Position numbers and translations under genes: made by a program. Shown in pieces: positions 53,460-62,983 of a stretch of 64,000 nucleotides of DNA. The DNA comes from Candidatus Enterococcus testudinis (GTDB lineage Bacteria > Bacillota > Bacilli > Lactobacillales > Enterococcaceae): the NCBI RefSeq assembly GCF_002140915.1, contig NZ_NGKU01000001.1:365525-429524 (forward strand), in the 5' to 3' direction. Every line of letters starts with the position of its first letter. Position 1 is the stretch's first letter. The notes beneath the pieces were generated by a model that had not been told where the DNA came from, made no database searches, and saw only the letters and a program-made list of their open reading frames with translations.

Positions 53460-53687
53460 ATGGCGACAATTACAGTGCGTGTTACAGAGGACGAAAAAAA
53501 ATTTCTAGACCAGATGGCAACTTTCGAAGGCAAAAGCTTGTCCGATTTATTGAAATCAAAGACGTTAGAATCTTTAGAAGATGCCTATGATGCATCAGTT
53601 GGCGATATTGCCTATGAATCCTATTTAAAGGATAAGAAATCTACGCCACTTTCTGCGTTATTAAATGAATATGGACTATCTGATTAA
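53460..53687 (+). CDS. Ribbon-helix-helix antitoxin, RelB/DUF6290-like
   Basis: This 75-residue protein has an N-terminal ribbon-helix-helix (ITVRVTEDEKKFLDQMA) for DNA binding and an acidic, flexible C-terminus to wrap the toxin. The ATG follows GGAGGG; a longer frame from 53412 crosses the promoter. Its stop overlaps the toxin ATG by one base. It should neutralise the toxin and repress the pair with the palindrome upstream. Confidence 0.85.
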   Translation: MATITVRVTEDEKKFLDQMATFEGKSLSDLLKSKTLESLEDAYDASVGDIAYESYLKDKKSTPLSALLNEYGLSD

Positions 53688-53959
53688 TGGTTAGATATGC
53701 GATAGAAACAACTGCAAGATTTGATAAACAGCTAAAAAAGTTGGATCGGTTTGAAGCAGTGATGATTCTAAAGTGGCTGGCAAAGAATGTTGAAGGTATG
53801 AATGATCCCAGACAAATAGGCAAAGCACTTGTCGGCAATTATGCTGGGAAATGGCGTTATCGAATCGGTCATTATCGAGTGATCGTTATGATAGATGATC
53901 ATGCGCTAATTGTTTTAGCGATGGAAGTAGGGCATCGACGCAGTATATATATGAAATAA
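53687..53959 (+). CDS. RelE/ParE-superfamily toxin
   Basis: This 90-residue basic protein has the RelE fold pattern: a basic helix, the GNYAGKWRYRIGHYRVIV strand and a C-terminal GHRRSIY. Such RNases cut mRNA on the ribosome. The C-terminal His/Arg/Tyr cluster is consistent with an active RelE-type enzyme. It is cotranscribed with the antitoxin and followed by two terminators. Confidence 0.87.
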   Translation: MVRYAIETTARFDKQLKKLDRFEAVMILKWLAKNVEGMNDPRQIGKALVGNYAGKWRYRIGHYRVIVMIDDHALIVLAMEVGHRRSIYMK

Positions 53960-53962
53960 ACA

Positions 53963-54013
53963 GATTGTGCCAATTATGGGAAAGATTTATGTTTGGTGGG
54001 CACAATCTTTTTT
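53963..54013 (+). terminator. First terminator after the toxin gene
   Basis: GATTGTGCC and GGCACAATC arms are separated by a 27-base loop and followed by T6. Confidence 0.75.
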
Positions 54014-54026
54014 GAAAAACATAGGA

Positions 54027-54058
54027 GAGAGACAGTTTCGACTGTCTGTCTTTTTTTT
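54027..54058 (+). terminator. Second terminator after the toxin gene
   Basis: GAGAGACAG and CTGTCTGTC arms, with one mismatch, are followed by T8. It follows the first terminator within 15 bp and insulates the argD promoter. Confidence 0.7.
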
Positions 54059-54088
54059 GAATAAAAATGACAATAATTTAAATAAATA

Positions 54089-54126
54089 TTGCTAATTAGG
54101 GTGTTTTTATGTATATTAATACATAA
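54089..54126 (+). promoter_or_regulatory. argD promoter with ARG-box-like palindrome
   Basis: TTGCTA (54089-54094) and TATATT (54112-54117) are 17 bp apart. The -10 lies inside the palindrome TTATGTAT-ATTA-ATACATAA (54107-54126), which resembles ArgR sites. Arginine-bound ArgR would block initiation. Confidence 0.6.
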
Positions 54127-54144
54127 AATATGAAAGAGCGTGAT

Positions 54145-55290
54145 ATGATGAGTCATTTATTTCCTAATTATAATAAACTGCCCTTTGAGATTGTTGAAGG
54201 ACAAGGGAGTTACGTGAAAGATGAACATGGACAGCAATATCTCGACTTTACAAGTGGGATTGGTGTAGTCAACCTTGGGTATGGGCATCCAGTTGTCCAA
54301 GAGGCTTTGCTGAAACAAGCAGAGACCCTGTGGCATATGCCCAATCTATACAACAGTCAATTGCAAGAAACCGTGGCGACCCAATTGGTGCAGCAGATCC
54401 CTGCATCAGAAGAGTACGCGGTTTATTTTTGCAATAGTGGCGCAGAAGCAAATGAAGCGGCGTTGAAATTGGCCCGTAAAGCGACGGGACGGACACAAAT
54501 CATCAGTTTCCAGCAATCTTTCCACGGGCGGACATTTGGTGCGATGTCCGCGACAGGACAAGAATCGATCCATGCTGGGTTTGGTCCACTGGTCCCTGGA
54601 TTCACTTATCTGCCATTCAATGATGCAGCAGCATTGGCTGCCATTACAGCAGATACGGCTGCTGTCATATTGGAGTTGGTCCAAGGGGAAGGCGGCGTGA
54701 TTCCAGCTGAGAAGGGATGGGTCCAAGCCGTAGCTGCCCATTGCAAAGACACTGGCACCTTACTGATCATCGATGAGATTCAAACTGGGATGGGCCGCAC
54801 CGGTACCTTTTATGCTTTTGCGCACTATGGGATCGAGCCGGATATTTTCACCCTGGCCAAAGGATTAGGCAATGGCATCCCTGTAGGTGCGATGATAGGG
54901 AAAGCTGCTTTGCAAACAGCATTTGGTGCTGGAAGTCATGGTTCGACATTTGGGGGCAATAAACTGGCGATGGCAGCTGCCGCCGCAGTTTGTCAGCAAA
55001 TCTCCGAGGCTCCTTTGCAACACAACGTCCAAGCACGCAGTGCGCAACTGATGGACGGACTAAAAGATTTGCCAGCTGTAGAAACGCTTCGCGGAAGAGG
55101 CCTAATGATCGGGATCGTTTTAGCGGATGCTGACACCTTACAACAAGTGATGAGTCACCTAAGAGAGGAACAGTTATTGGCATTGAAAGCGGGCAGTCGT
55201 GTGTTACGACTACTCCCTCCTTTGACCATCACAGAAGAAGAGACCGCAGCTGGTATCGCCATCTTGAGACGCGTTTTGGCGCAGTGCTGA
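54145..55290 (+). CDS. argD: Acetylornithine aminotransferase
   Basis: This 381-residue class-III PLP aminotransferase has FTSGIGVVNLGYGHP, FFCNSGAEANE-type (YFCNSGAEANEAALK), EIQTGMGRTG, and the PLP lysine in TLAKGLGNGIPVGA near residue 237. It converts N-acetylglutamate semialdehyde to acetylornithine. The ATG at 54145 is seven bases after AAAGAG; an in-frame ATG at 54130 is nearly at the predicted transcription start. argC begins 150 bp downstream with its own promoter. Confidence 0.92.
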   Translation: MMSHLFPNYNKLPFEIVEGQGSYVKDEHGQQYLDFTSGIGVVNLGYGHPVVQEALLKQAETLWHMPNLYNSQLQETVATQLVQQIPASEEYAVYFCNSGAEANEAALKLARKATGRTQIISFQQSFHGRTFGAMSATGQESIHAGFGPLVPGFTYLPFNDAAALAAITADTAAVILELVQGEGGVIPAEKGWVQAVAAHCKDTGTLLIIDEIQTGMGRTGTFYAFAHYGIEPDIFTLAKGLGNGIPVGAMIGKAALQTAFGAGSHGSTFGGNKLAMAAAAAVCQQISEAPLQHNVQARSAQLMDGLKDLPAVETLRGRGLMIGIVLADADTLQQVMSHLREEQLLALKAGSRVLRLLPPLTITEEETAAGIAILRRVLAQC

Positions 55291-55378
55291 TCCGTGTCTG
55301 TAAATGTATAAAAAAACAAAAATCGAAGATAAAAACGAATATTCGTTTGAATTTTATGAATATTTTTATAAATAATCG

Positions 55379-55407
55379 TTGACATCTCTTTGGACGTTGC
55401 CTATAAT
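55379..55407 (+). promoter_or_regulatory. argCJB promoter
   Basis: TTGACA (55379-55384) and TATAAT (55402-55407) are a consensus pair with 17-bp spacing. AT-rich palindromic sequence before it (CGAATATTCG at 55337-55346 and ATGAATATTTTTATAA) may include ArgR sites. Confidence 0.85.
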
Positions 55408-55440
55408 CATAAGTAATTTATTACAAGGAGGCAGAAAGGT

Positions 55441-56463
55441 TTGAAGGCAGCAATCGTTGGTGTAACTGGATATACAGGGGTTGAATTGATTCGTTTGATC
55501 CAACAGCATCCTAAGTTGACAATTGGTACGATCCATAGTCATACAATGCATGAACATGCAGAAAAAGTGTATCCTCATTTAAATGGCTTTCTGGATCAAG
55601 AGATTTTGCCGTATGATCCGCAATTGATTCAACAAGAAAATGACTTGGTCTTCTTTGCGACACCTGCTGGCATTAGTAAAACGCTGGCCGCAGACTTTGT
55701 TGAAAAGAAGTTTCCTATCATCGATTTATCTGGCGATCTGCGTTTGAAAAAGCCTTCAGATTATCAGAGATATTATCAAAAAGAACCAGCTGAAGCAGCG
55801 TTGTTGGCCCAAGCTGAATACGTGGTGCCAGAATTCAATACTGCCCAAGGGAATTTGATCGCCAATCCTGGCTGTTATGCAACGGCAGCTATTTTGGCAT
55901 CAGCACCGATTGTCCAACAAGGTTGGTTAGCTGGTACGATGATTTTTGATGGCAAATCTGGACTTTCCGGTGCAGGGAAGTCTTTGACGGACAGCAGCCA
56001 TTATGTGAGTGCATCAGAAAATATGACGATGTACAAAGTGAATCAGCATCAGCATATCCCAGAGATCCTGCAACAATTGCAGCAATGGGATCCTGACCTG
56101 CAGCATATTCACTTCTCGACCAGTTTGATTCCGGTGAAGCGAGGGATTTTCATGACCTTATATGCACCGATCAAAGAAACCGTTACGGAAGCCATGTTGT
56201 ATCAGCAATTTTTGGAGACTTATGAAAAAGCCGCATTTGTGCGCGTGCAGCCGCTGGGGAAGATGCCAGCATTGCGGCAAGTCACTACAACCAATTTTTG
56301 TGACATTGGGTTATCCATGAATCAAGAAACACAGATTTTGACAGTTGCAGCAGTCATCGACAATTTGGGCAAAGGGGCTGCAGGACAAGCCATTCAAAAT
56401 TTTAATGTATGGGCTGGTCTGCCAGAAACAGCGGGGTTGCTGCAAGTACCGATCTACCCGTAA
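55441..56463 (+). CDS. argC: N-acetyl-gamma-glutamyl-phosphate reductase
   Basis: This 340-residue dehydrogenase has an N-terminal NADP-binding motif (VGVTGYTGVEL) and the catalytic Cys in ANPGCYATAA near residue 144. It reduces acetylglutamyl phosphate to the semialdehyde. It uses a TTG start nine bases after AAGGAGG. argJ follows after 54 bp. Confidence 0.92.
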   Translation: MKAAIVGVTGYTGVELIRLIQQHPKLTIGTIHSHTMHEHAEKVYPHLNGFLDQEILPYDPQLIQQENDLVFFATPAGISKTLAADFVEKKFPIIDLSGDLRLKKPSDYQRYYQKEPAEAALLAQAEYVVPEFNTAQGNLIANPGCYATAAILASAPIVQQGWLAGTMIFDGKSGLSGAGKSLTDSSHYVSASENMTMYKVNQHQHIPEILQQLQQWDPDLQHIHFSTSLIPVKRGIFMTLYAPIKETVTEAMLYQQFLETYEKAAFVRVQPLGKMPALRQVTTTNFCDIGLSMNQETQILTVAAVIDNLGKGAAGQAIQNFNVWAGLPETAGLLQVPIYP

Positions 56464-56517
56464 ACAAAACAAATGCAAAACAAAGAATCATCGTTGGATA
56501 AGCAGGAGGAAAAGAGT

Positions 56518-57708
56518 ATGGAAGTCATAGCCGGAACTATTGCGTCGCCAAAAGGATTTTATGCAGACGGGATCCATTGCGGATTGAAGAAAACGAAAGT
56601 TGATTTGGGGTGGATCGTCTCTGAAGTGCCTGCCAATGCGGCGGCTGTATTTACCACGAACCAAGTACAAGCAGCACCCATCCAAGTCACCAAAGAAAAA
56701 ATGGCCTCAGGGCAACTACAAGGAGTCATCGTCAATGCCGGCAACGCCAATGCCTGTACGGGTGCGCAAGGGTACACAGACGCGCAGCAGATGGCGATTG
56801 CCGCAGCAGATCATCTTGGCGTGGCCGCTGACCAAATGGCTGTTGCCTCTACGGGAATCATTGGTCGACCATTGCCGATGGAGAAAGTGACGGCTGGGAT
56901 TGCACAGCTGCAAAAAACAGGTGACCCTCAAGCGTTCCAAAAAGCGATCCTGACGACAGATCTAACTGAAAAACAAATCGTCATCCAAACGCAAATAGGC
57001 GGTAAAACGGTGACGATGGCTGGTTGTGCCAAAGGTTCAGGGATGATTCATCCGAATATGGCGACGATGTTGGCATTTGTCACCACCGATGCGGCAATCG
57101 CAACAGACCTGCTGCAACAGCTTTTGCGGGAACTGACAGAGGTCACCTTCAATCAAATCACTGTTGACGGCGACACATCCACCAATGACATGGTCCTGGT
57201 TTTGGCCAATGGCTTAGCTGGACAGCCAGAAATCCAAAAAGATACCGCTGACTATCACGCTTTCAAAGAAATGTTCCAAGCCGTGTTGACAGCATTAGCC
57301 AAAGAAATCGCCCAAGATGGCGAAGGGGCCACCAAATTGATTGAAGCCAAAACCACTGGTGCTGTATCTGATGAAGCGGCACGTATGATCAGCAAAACCA
57401 TCGTTGGCTCACCTTTGGTCAAAACTGCTTTGTTTGGCAAAGACCCTAACTGGGGACGAATATTGTGTGCGGTAGGCTATAGCGGACAACCTATCGATCC
57501 AAATGCGCTATCGATCTCATTGGCCGGGATCCTTGTTTTTGAAGCAGGAAAGCCCGTCTTCTTTGACGAAGAATGTATGCAAGAGAAGTTGGAAGGATCA
57601 GCAATCGAGATTCTAGTTGCGATGGCACAAGGAACAGGGCAAGGCATGGCTTGGGGCTGTGATTTGACCTATGATTATGTCAAAATCAACGCCCTCTACC
57701 ATACTTGA
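56518..57708 (+). CDS. argJ: Bifunctional ornithine acetyltransferase/N-acetylglutamate synthase
   Basis: This 396-residue protein is made as a precursor that cuts itself before Thr in [15 protein letters not shown] near residue 183 to give alpha and beta chains. GNANACTG and [10 protein letters not shown] are also conserved. It recycles the acetyl group from acetylornithine to glutamate. The start at 56518 is behind GGAGGA. The order argC-argJ-argB is typical of Firmicutes. Confidence 0.93.
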   Translation: MEVIAGTIASPKGFYADGIHCGLKKTKVDLGWIVSEVPANAAAVFTTNQVQAAPIQVTKEKMASGQLQGVIVNAGNANACTGAQGYTDAQQMAIAAADHLGVAADQMAVASTGIIGRPLPMEKVTAGIAQLQKTGDPQAFQKAILTTDLTEKQIVIQTQIGGKTVTMAGCAKGSGMIHPNMATMLAFVTTDAAIATDLLQQLLRELTEVTFNQITVDGDTSTNDMVLVLANGLAGQPEIQKDTADYHAFKEMFQAVLTALAKEIAQDGEGATKLIEAKTTGAVSDEAARMISKTIVGSPLVKTALFGKDPNWGRILCAVGYSGQPIDPNALSISLAGILVFEAGKPVFFDEECMQEKLEGSAIEILVAMAQGTGQGMAWGCDLTYDYVKINALYHT

Positions 57709-57735
57709 CTTGAAGATTGAAAAGGAGGATCGTCT

Positions 57736-58494
57736 ATGGAAACGATCGTAATCAAAATTGGCGGCGTGGCTTCAGATAACTTAACACCAGAATTTTTTCA
57801 AGTTGTTCATGAATGGCAAGCGGCTGGCAAGAAAGTTGTGATCGTCCATGGCGGTGGTCACTATATTTCAGAAATGATGGAGAAAATGGCGTTGCCAGTT
57901 ACCATCAAAGACGGATTACGGGTCACTGATCCGCAAACGCTGGAGGTGACCCGTATGGTTCTTTTGGGTCAAGTTCAACCAATGATCACCACGCGCTTTC
58001 AAAAAGCTGGTTTGCAGGCAGTCGGCTTAAATGCCGGGTGTGATCAATTGATTACAGGTGCGGTCATCGACGAAGACCAGTTGGGCTTTGTCGGCCAAGT
58101 CGCGCATATCAATACCGTATTCTTACAACTACTGACACAAAAACAGCATATTCCAATCATTGCGCCGTTAGGTATCACAGAAGCTGGTCAGTGGTTGAAT
58201 ATCAACGCAGATGAAGTTGCGTGTCAAGTCGCGGCCAGTTTACAAGCGGAGAAGTTATTTCTTTTAACAGATGTGCCGGGAATCAAGAAGGACAACGAAT
58301 GGTTAGGAAAAGTCGCGTTTTCTGAAATGGCTGCATTGATTGAAGATCGGGTGGTGACCGGCGGGATGCTACCAAAGGTGCTAAGTGCCCAAAAAGCTTT
58401 ATTGGCAGGGGTTTCTACAGTCTGCATCACCGACCAGATCAGCCATGACGGTACAGAGATCTTCGGTGTTGACCAATTGGCTGTCATGGCTTGA
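57736..58494 (+). CDS. argB: Acetylglutamate kinase
   Basis: This 252-residue amino-acid kinase has IKIGGVASD, VHGGGHYISEMM and FLLTDVPGI. It phosphorylates N-acetylglutamate. It is the last gene of the unit, after argJ by 27 bp behind AAGGAGG. argF, argG and argH are not in view, so the local set stops at ornithine. Confidence 0.93.
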   Translation: METIVIKIGGVASDNLTPEFFQVVHEWQAAGKKVVIVHGGGHYISEMMEKMALPVTIKDGLRVTDPQTLEVTRMVLLGQVQPMITTRFQKAGLQAVGLNAGCDQLITGAVIDEDQLGFVGQVAHINTVFLQLLTQKQHIPIIAPLGITEAGQWLNINADEVACQVAASLQAEKLFLLTDVPGIKKDNEWLGKVAFSEMAALIEDRVVTGGMLPKVLSAQKALLAGVSTVCITDQISHDGTEIFGVDQLAVMA

Positions 58495-58683
58495 AAATGA
58501 ATAAATCATGTTATATAAAGCGTGATATTTCTGTCAAATTATGGGTATTCGCTTTTCTGTTTGTTATTTATGGAGTTTTCTTTCTTTTCATGCAAAAAGA
58601 AATGTATTTTTGACATGGATTTCATTTGCTAGAATGGATTTTTATCAGTACAATGAGAACAAATGCAAGTAGGGGGAGAAACA

Positions 58684-59529
58684 ATGACAGATTTCTTATT
58701 GGGGAGCAGTACCAGGCTATTGACAGTGGCGATACGTGTCAAAGATCGCGACCAAGCAATCGTGTTTTATCGAGATGTATTAGGGTTTGAATTAAAAAGA
58801 GAAGAAAATGAGTTGGCAATCTTTGGATACAAAGGTGATGCCAAGGAGATCTTGTGGTTAGAAGAGAGTCCAAGAGCAACTGACCATACCGGTGAAATCA
58901 AGAAAATGCAACGTATTGTTTTGGAAGTAGCGACGTTAGCAGAAGCTGCGACAATTGCCGAAAATGTCCAACAACGGGCACTGAAATTTGAAGATATGCG
59001 CTTCGAAGACAATCAATTAGGCTTCACATTGGCTGATCCAGAAGGCAATCTGATCGAAGTGCGTTATACCGCACAAGACAGCGAAACGATTCCAAGCAAT
59101 GAAGCGGATCTGATCAATGCAGCGCCCAAAAAGCCAGCAGCGCTTTCAGCAGCAGTACGTTTTGGCAAATTGTATTTGCACGTCAGTGATTTGGCTAAAG
59201 CACAAGCATTCTTAGAAAATGTGTTAGGATTGAAAACACAAGAAGCTGAAAAACAAGCTTTTCTTTTGAATGATGGCGATTTTCAAGTTGGATTGACGCA
59301 AGCCGAGGGCGGTACGATCGATTTACCGACCCACGAGGTATTAGGCCTTGACTTCCTGAAAATCTCGATCAGTCAAGATGATCTTGATACATTAGAAACA
59401 CATTTAACAGCCGAAAACCAAGAATTCTTTATTGATAAGAAACGCAAATTGTTGACGACCTACGATACCATTGGGATTGAATGGTGGTTTATTGTGCAAA
59501 AGGAAGTTGTTGCATGTAATAGCAAATAA
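58684..59529 (+). CDS. Two-domain glyoxalase/VOC-fold protein
   Basis: This 281-residue protein has two VOC domains: about 10-125 (VAIRVKDRDQAIVFYRDVLG) and 150-270 (LYLHVSDLAKAQAFLENVLG). The layout is that of CatE-like ring-cleaving dioxygenases, although metal ligands in the second half are not clear, so activity is unassigned. The start follows GGGGGAG. It is monocistronic and ended by the hairpin at 59540-59572. Confidence 0.78.
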   Translation: MTDFLLGSSTRLLTVAIRVKDRDQAIVFYRDVLGFELKREENELAIFGYKGDAKEILWLEESPRATDHTGEIKKMQRIVLEVATLAEAATIAENVQQRALKFEDMRFEDNQLGFTLADPEGNLIEVRYTAQDSETIPSNEADLINAAPKKPAALSAAVRFGKLYLHVSDLAKAQAFLENVLGLKTQEAEKQAFLLNDGDFQVGLTQAEGGTIDLPTHEVLGLDFLKISISQDDLDTLETHLTAENQEFFIDKKRKLLTTYDTIGIEWWFIVQKEVVACNSK

Positions 59530-59539
59530 TTATTCGAAA

Positions 59540-59572
59540 GATACTCTCCAACACGGGCAGTATCTTTTTTTT
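59540..59572 (+). terminator. Terminator of the VOC gene
   Basis: GATACT and AGTATC arms are followed by T8. Confidence 0.8.
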
Positions 59573-59645
59573 CGTCTAGTTGTGGCATAGAAAAAAGCCG
59601 GTTAGAATGAGAGAAGGAAAATTTAGAGGAAAGCAAGGAATAGGT

Positions 59646-60647
59646 ATGTATGCAAAAACATTGGCACGAATAGAAGAAAAGATGCCCCACGTTTATCCCG
59701 GGGCGGTGGTTCGTTTTATAAAAAAGGCGTCTCAAGAGACCTACGCCCTTGGTCATGCGTCTATTTATCCAACAAAAGAAACTATGACCGCAGCACATGT
59801 ATTTGATATAGCATCATTAACGAAAGTTATTTGTACAACCACTGTTATCTTGAAGTGTTGGGACCAAGGAGACATCGATTTGGAGGATCCATTGCAGAAG
59901 TGGCTGCCAGCTTTCAAGGATCCTCGCGTAAAAATCAAGCATCTATTGACCCATACGGCCGCTATCGATACGTGGATTCCTCAACGGGATCAATTGTCTG
60001 CGGAGGAATTGACAGCTGCTTATCTGGCACTTGTCAGTGATGGGTCCGCTGGTCGGCGGGTTCAATATACGGATACAGGCTTTATCCTATTAGGCTTTCT
60101 CTTAGAAGAACGCTACCAAAAACCATTGACCGAGATTTTTTGCGAACAAGTGCTAGATCCGTTGGGCATGTCCCACAGCGGCTTTCCGCCGTTTTCGCAA
60201 GCTGCTATGCATAAAATCGTTCCAACGGAAAAACAAGCAGATGGCCAGATACTCAGGGGTGTCACCCACGATCCCAAGGCGCGGATCTTGGGTCCTCATG
60301 CAGGCAATGCAGGATTGTTCTCGACGGTTGATGACTTGACGATTTTTGTGCAGGCATTATTTGCAAGTGAACAGCAACAATCTTTTTTATCAACGCGTGT
60401 CATGGATGCGTTGAAACAGCCGCAAACAAAAGGTGAGCGGTTGCGCACATACGGATGGGATCTGAAGGGGCCAACTCAGCAACTATTTCATACAGGTTAC
60501 ACGGGTACATTTCTGTTGGTTGACCTTAAAAAGCAGCAAGCCTTCATCTTTTTGTCCAATCGCGTGCATCCAGCGGATTATCGAGAAGTGTATATCAAAC
60601 ACCGCGATGAAATTGTCACAACTTATCTAAAAGAATCTCAAACGTAA
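59646..60647 (+). CDS. Beta-lactamase-fold serine hydrolase
   Basis: This 333-residue class-C/PBP4-like hydrolase has SxxK as SLTK (near residue 59), a Y-x-N-like YTDTG and the HTGYTG box. No signal peptide is clear, so an internal esterase or peptidase role is more likely than beta-lactam resistance. The ATG at 59646 follows AAGGA; a longer frame from 59580 has no ribosome site. TTGTGG-17-TAGAAT upstream is a plausible promoter. Confidence 0.82.
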   Translation: MYAKTLARIEEKMPHVYPGAVVRFIKKASQETYALGHASIYPTKETMTAAHVFDIASLTKVICTTTVILKCWDQGDIDLEDPLQKWLPAFKDPRVKIKHLLTHTAAIDTWIPQRDQLSAEELTAAYLALVSDGSAGRRVQYTDTGFILLGFLLEERYQKPLTEIFCEQVLDPLGMSHSGFPPFSQAAMHKIVPTEKQADGQILRGVTHDPKARILGPHAGNAGLFSTVDDLTIFVQALFASEQQQSFLSTRVMDALKQPQTKGERLRTYGWDLKGPTQQLFHTGYTGTFLLVDLKKQQAFIFLSNRVHPADYREVYIKHRDEIVTTYLKESQT

Positions 60648-60695
60648 CCCGTTTCATGTTATAATATCCACGAACAATTAGAGAGGGGATCAATT

Positions 60696-61646
60696 ATGGA
60701 ACCATTATTTATGAAACCTGTTTTTCAAGAAAAAATTTGGGGCGGCAGCCGTCTGCATTCAGTTTTCGGATTTGATTTGCCAAATGACAAAATCGGCGAA
60801 GATTGGGCAATCAGTGCGCATCCCCACGGTGTCAGTGTCATTGAAAACGGACCGTTCAAAGGGAAAACACTGGTGGATTTATGGCGTGACCATCAAGAAT
60901 TGTTTGGCCACTCAGATGAAGCCGTGTTTCCATTATTAATCAAAATATTGGATGCAGAGGATGATTTGTCCGTTCAAGTGCATCCGGATGATACTTACGG
61001 ATTAGCCCACGAGGGTGAATTAGGAAAAACGGAATGCTGGTATATTATCGATGCCGAACCCGGTGCCGAGATCATTTATGGCCACCATGCCAAAAACAAA
61101 GAAGAATTAGCTGAAATGATCAAGGATGGTCGTTGGGATGACCTCTTAACCAAAGTGCCTGTCAAAAAAGGCGATTTCTTCTATGTACCAAGTGGTACGA
61201 TCCATGCGATCGGCAAAGGAATCATGATTCTTGAGACCCAACAAAGTTCCGATACGACTTATCGTGTTTATGATTATGATCGGACAGATGCACAAGGACA
61301 GACCCGTGAGCTGCACATCCAACAATCTATTGACGTAACAACAGTTCCAGCGCGAACGCCTGAACTATCCATCAAGGAAGTCAAACAAGGCAATTCGGCT
61401 GTTGTAACGTATCTGGAAACACCATTTTTTAATGTCTATGAATGGGAAGTGCGTGGCAAGTTAAGTTTGCAGCAACAATCTGATTACACATTGATGACCG
61501 TGATTCAGGGATATGGTCATTTGGTGATCGATGGCCATTCCTATGAGCTGAAAATGGGCACCAGCTGTATTTTGCCAAACCCAATCAAGAAATGGGAACT
61601 GGTAGGAGAGCTCACAGTGATTGCTTCTGAACCGGGCAAAGAGTAG
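60696..61646 (+). CDS. manA: Mannose-6-phosphate isomerase, class I
   Basis: This 316-residue cupin isomerase has SVQVHPDD (metal His), KTECWY (metal Glu) and GTIHAIG (metal His). It interconverts mannose 6-phosphate and fructose 6-phosphate. The ATG follows AGAGGGG; TATAAT at 60660-60665 lies about 30 bp upstream. It is ended by a strong terminator. Confidence 0.93.
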   Translation: MEPLFMKPVFQEKIWGGSRLHSVFGFDLPNDKIGEDWAISAHPHGVSVIENGPFKGKTLVDLWRDHQELFGHSDEAVFPLLIKILDAEDDLSVQVHPDDTYGLAHEGELGKTECWYIIDAEPGAEIIYGHHAKNKEELAEMIKDGRWDDLLTKVPVKKGDFFYVPSGTIHAIGKGIMILETQQSSDTTYRVYDYDRTDAQGQTRELHIQQSIDVTTVPARTPELSIKEVKQGNSAVVTYLETPFFNVYEWEVRGKLSLQQQSDYTLMTVIQGYGHLVIDGHSYELKMGTSCILPNPIKKWELVGELTVIASEPGKE

Positions 61647-61664
61647 CCCAACATAGTATATCGG

Positions 61665-61705
61665 ATAGCTGCCCTGACTGTGTGCGCAAAGGGCAGCTAT
61701 TTTTT
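61665..61705 (+). terminator. Terminator of manA
   Basis: ATAGCTGCCCT and AGGGCAGCTAT arms are followed by T6. Confidence 0.9.
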
Positions 61706-61743
61706 GCGCAGTGGTTTCCAATAGACGCAAGCGTCAGTTCTGT

Positions 61744-61749
61744 TATAAT
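61744..61749 (+). promoter_or_regulatory. -10 element of the cysteine desulfurase gene
   Basis: TATAAT lies 28 bp before the start codon, with a moderate TAGACG 16 bp upstream at 61722-61727. Confidence 0.6.
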
Positions 61750-61776
61750 GGCACATATGAAGGAAAGGTGAATAAA

Positions 61777-62916
61777 ATGGTGTATTTAGACCACGCGGCA
61801 ACAACGCCAATCCATCCTGAAGTAATCCAAGTGATGAGTGAAACGATGGCAACGATTTTTGGTAATCCATCCAGTATCCATCATTACGGTCGGGATGCCC
61901 ACACAAAATTAGAAACTGCCCGACAAATCATCGCAGAGCAGTTAGGTGTCAAAGAACATGAGATTATTTTTAATAGTGGCGGAACAGAAAGCGACAATAC
62001 AGCAATCATTGGAACGGCGCTCAGCAAGCAAGACCAAGGCAAACATATCATCACAACACAGATCGAACACCCGGCTGTTATCCAAAGCATGCAGTATTTG
62101 GAAACGTTGGGCTTTGAAGTGACCTATTTGCCCGTCGACCAGAAAGGGCAATTGGCAGTGTCAGATCTAGAAGCAGCCCTTTGCCCTGATACGATCCTCG
62201 TTTCGATCATGACCGCGAACAATGAGACCGGCAATATCTTGCCAATCGCAGCTATAGGAGAAGCCTTACGTGCACATCCAGCTGTATTTCATACAGATGC
62301 GGTACAAGCGTATGGGAAAATCCCCTTAAATATTGTTGAAAACGGCATTGATTTGTTGAGTATTTCTGCCCACAAAATCAATGGACCTAAAGGTGTGGGA
62401 TTCCTTTACAAGCGTGACGGCATTTCATTGCCATCGTATATGCATGGTGGTGAACAAGAAGAAAAACGCCGTGCTGGCACAGAAAATCTGGTAGGAATCA
62501 TGGGGATGGCCAAAGCCGCTTCTTTGTTGACAGATCAGGTACAACAAGAAAATACTGCCCACTATCAACATTTTGCCATTGCATTGCTCGACACGCTGCA
62601 AGCAAATGGCGTGACATATCAATTAAATGGCGATCCTGATAGTAAGCTGCCTCATATTCTCAATTTACGCTTTCCTGGGGTCAGCAGCGACCTGCTTTTG
62701 ATGAAGCTAGACCTAAAAGGTGTCGCGATTTCAACGGGGAGTGCCTGTACGGCAGGCAATGTTGAACCTTCTCATGTATTGGAAGCCATGCTTGGCAAAG
62801 CGCATCCGGCTATTCGGGAGTCTGTTCGGATTAGTTTTGGGTTAGGCAACACAATGGTAGAAGTCCGACAATTTGCCGATCTATTGGCAAAAACAGTATT
62901 GGCCTCGAAAAAGTAA
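61777..62916 (+). CDS. Cysteine desulfurase (NifS/IscS type)
   Basis: This 379-residue PLP enzyme has the cofactor Lys in SISAHKINGPKG near residue 202 and the catalytic Cys in STGSACTAGN near residue 325. It supplies sulfur for tRNA thiolation or iron-sulfur clusters. The start at 61777 follows AAGGAAAGG. The following DUF1831 gene in lactic-acid bacteria usually accompanies the tRNA 2-thiouridine branch, which suggests that role. Confidence 0.9.
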   Translation: MVYLDHAATTPIHPEVIQVMSETMATIFGNPSSIHHYGRDAHTKLETARQIIAEQLGVKEHEIIFNSGGTESDNTAIIGTALSKQDQGKHIITTQIEHPAVIQSMQYLETLGFEVTYLPVDQKGQLAVSDLEAALCPDTILVSIMTANNETGNILPIAAIGEALRAHPAVFHTDAVQAYGKIPLNIVENGIDLLSISAHKINGPKGVGFLYKRDGISLPSYMHGGEQEEKRRAGTENLVGIMGMAKAASLLTDQVQQENTAHYQHFAIALLDTLQANGVTYQLNGDPDSKLPHILNLRFPGVSSDLLLMKLDLKGVAISTGSACTAGNVEPSHVLEAMLGKAHPAIRESVRISFGLGNTMVEVRQFADLLAKTVLASKK

Positions 62917-62983
62917 GAGTTCGACTGGCTTTCTTTTTGAAAACTATTTATAATAAAAGAAATGAGTTAAATGAGGTGGAAAA

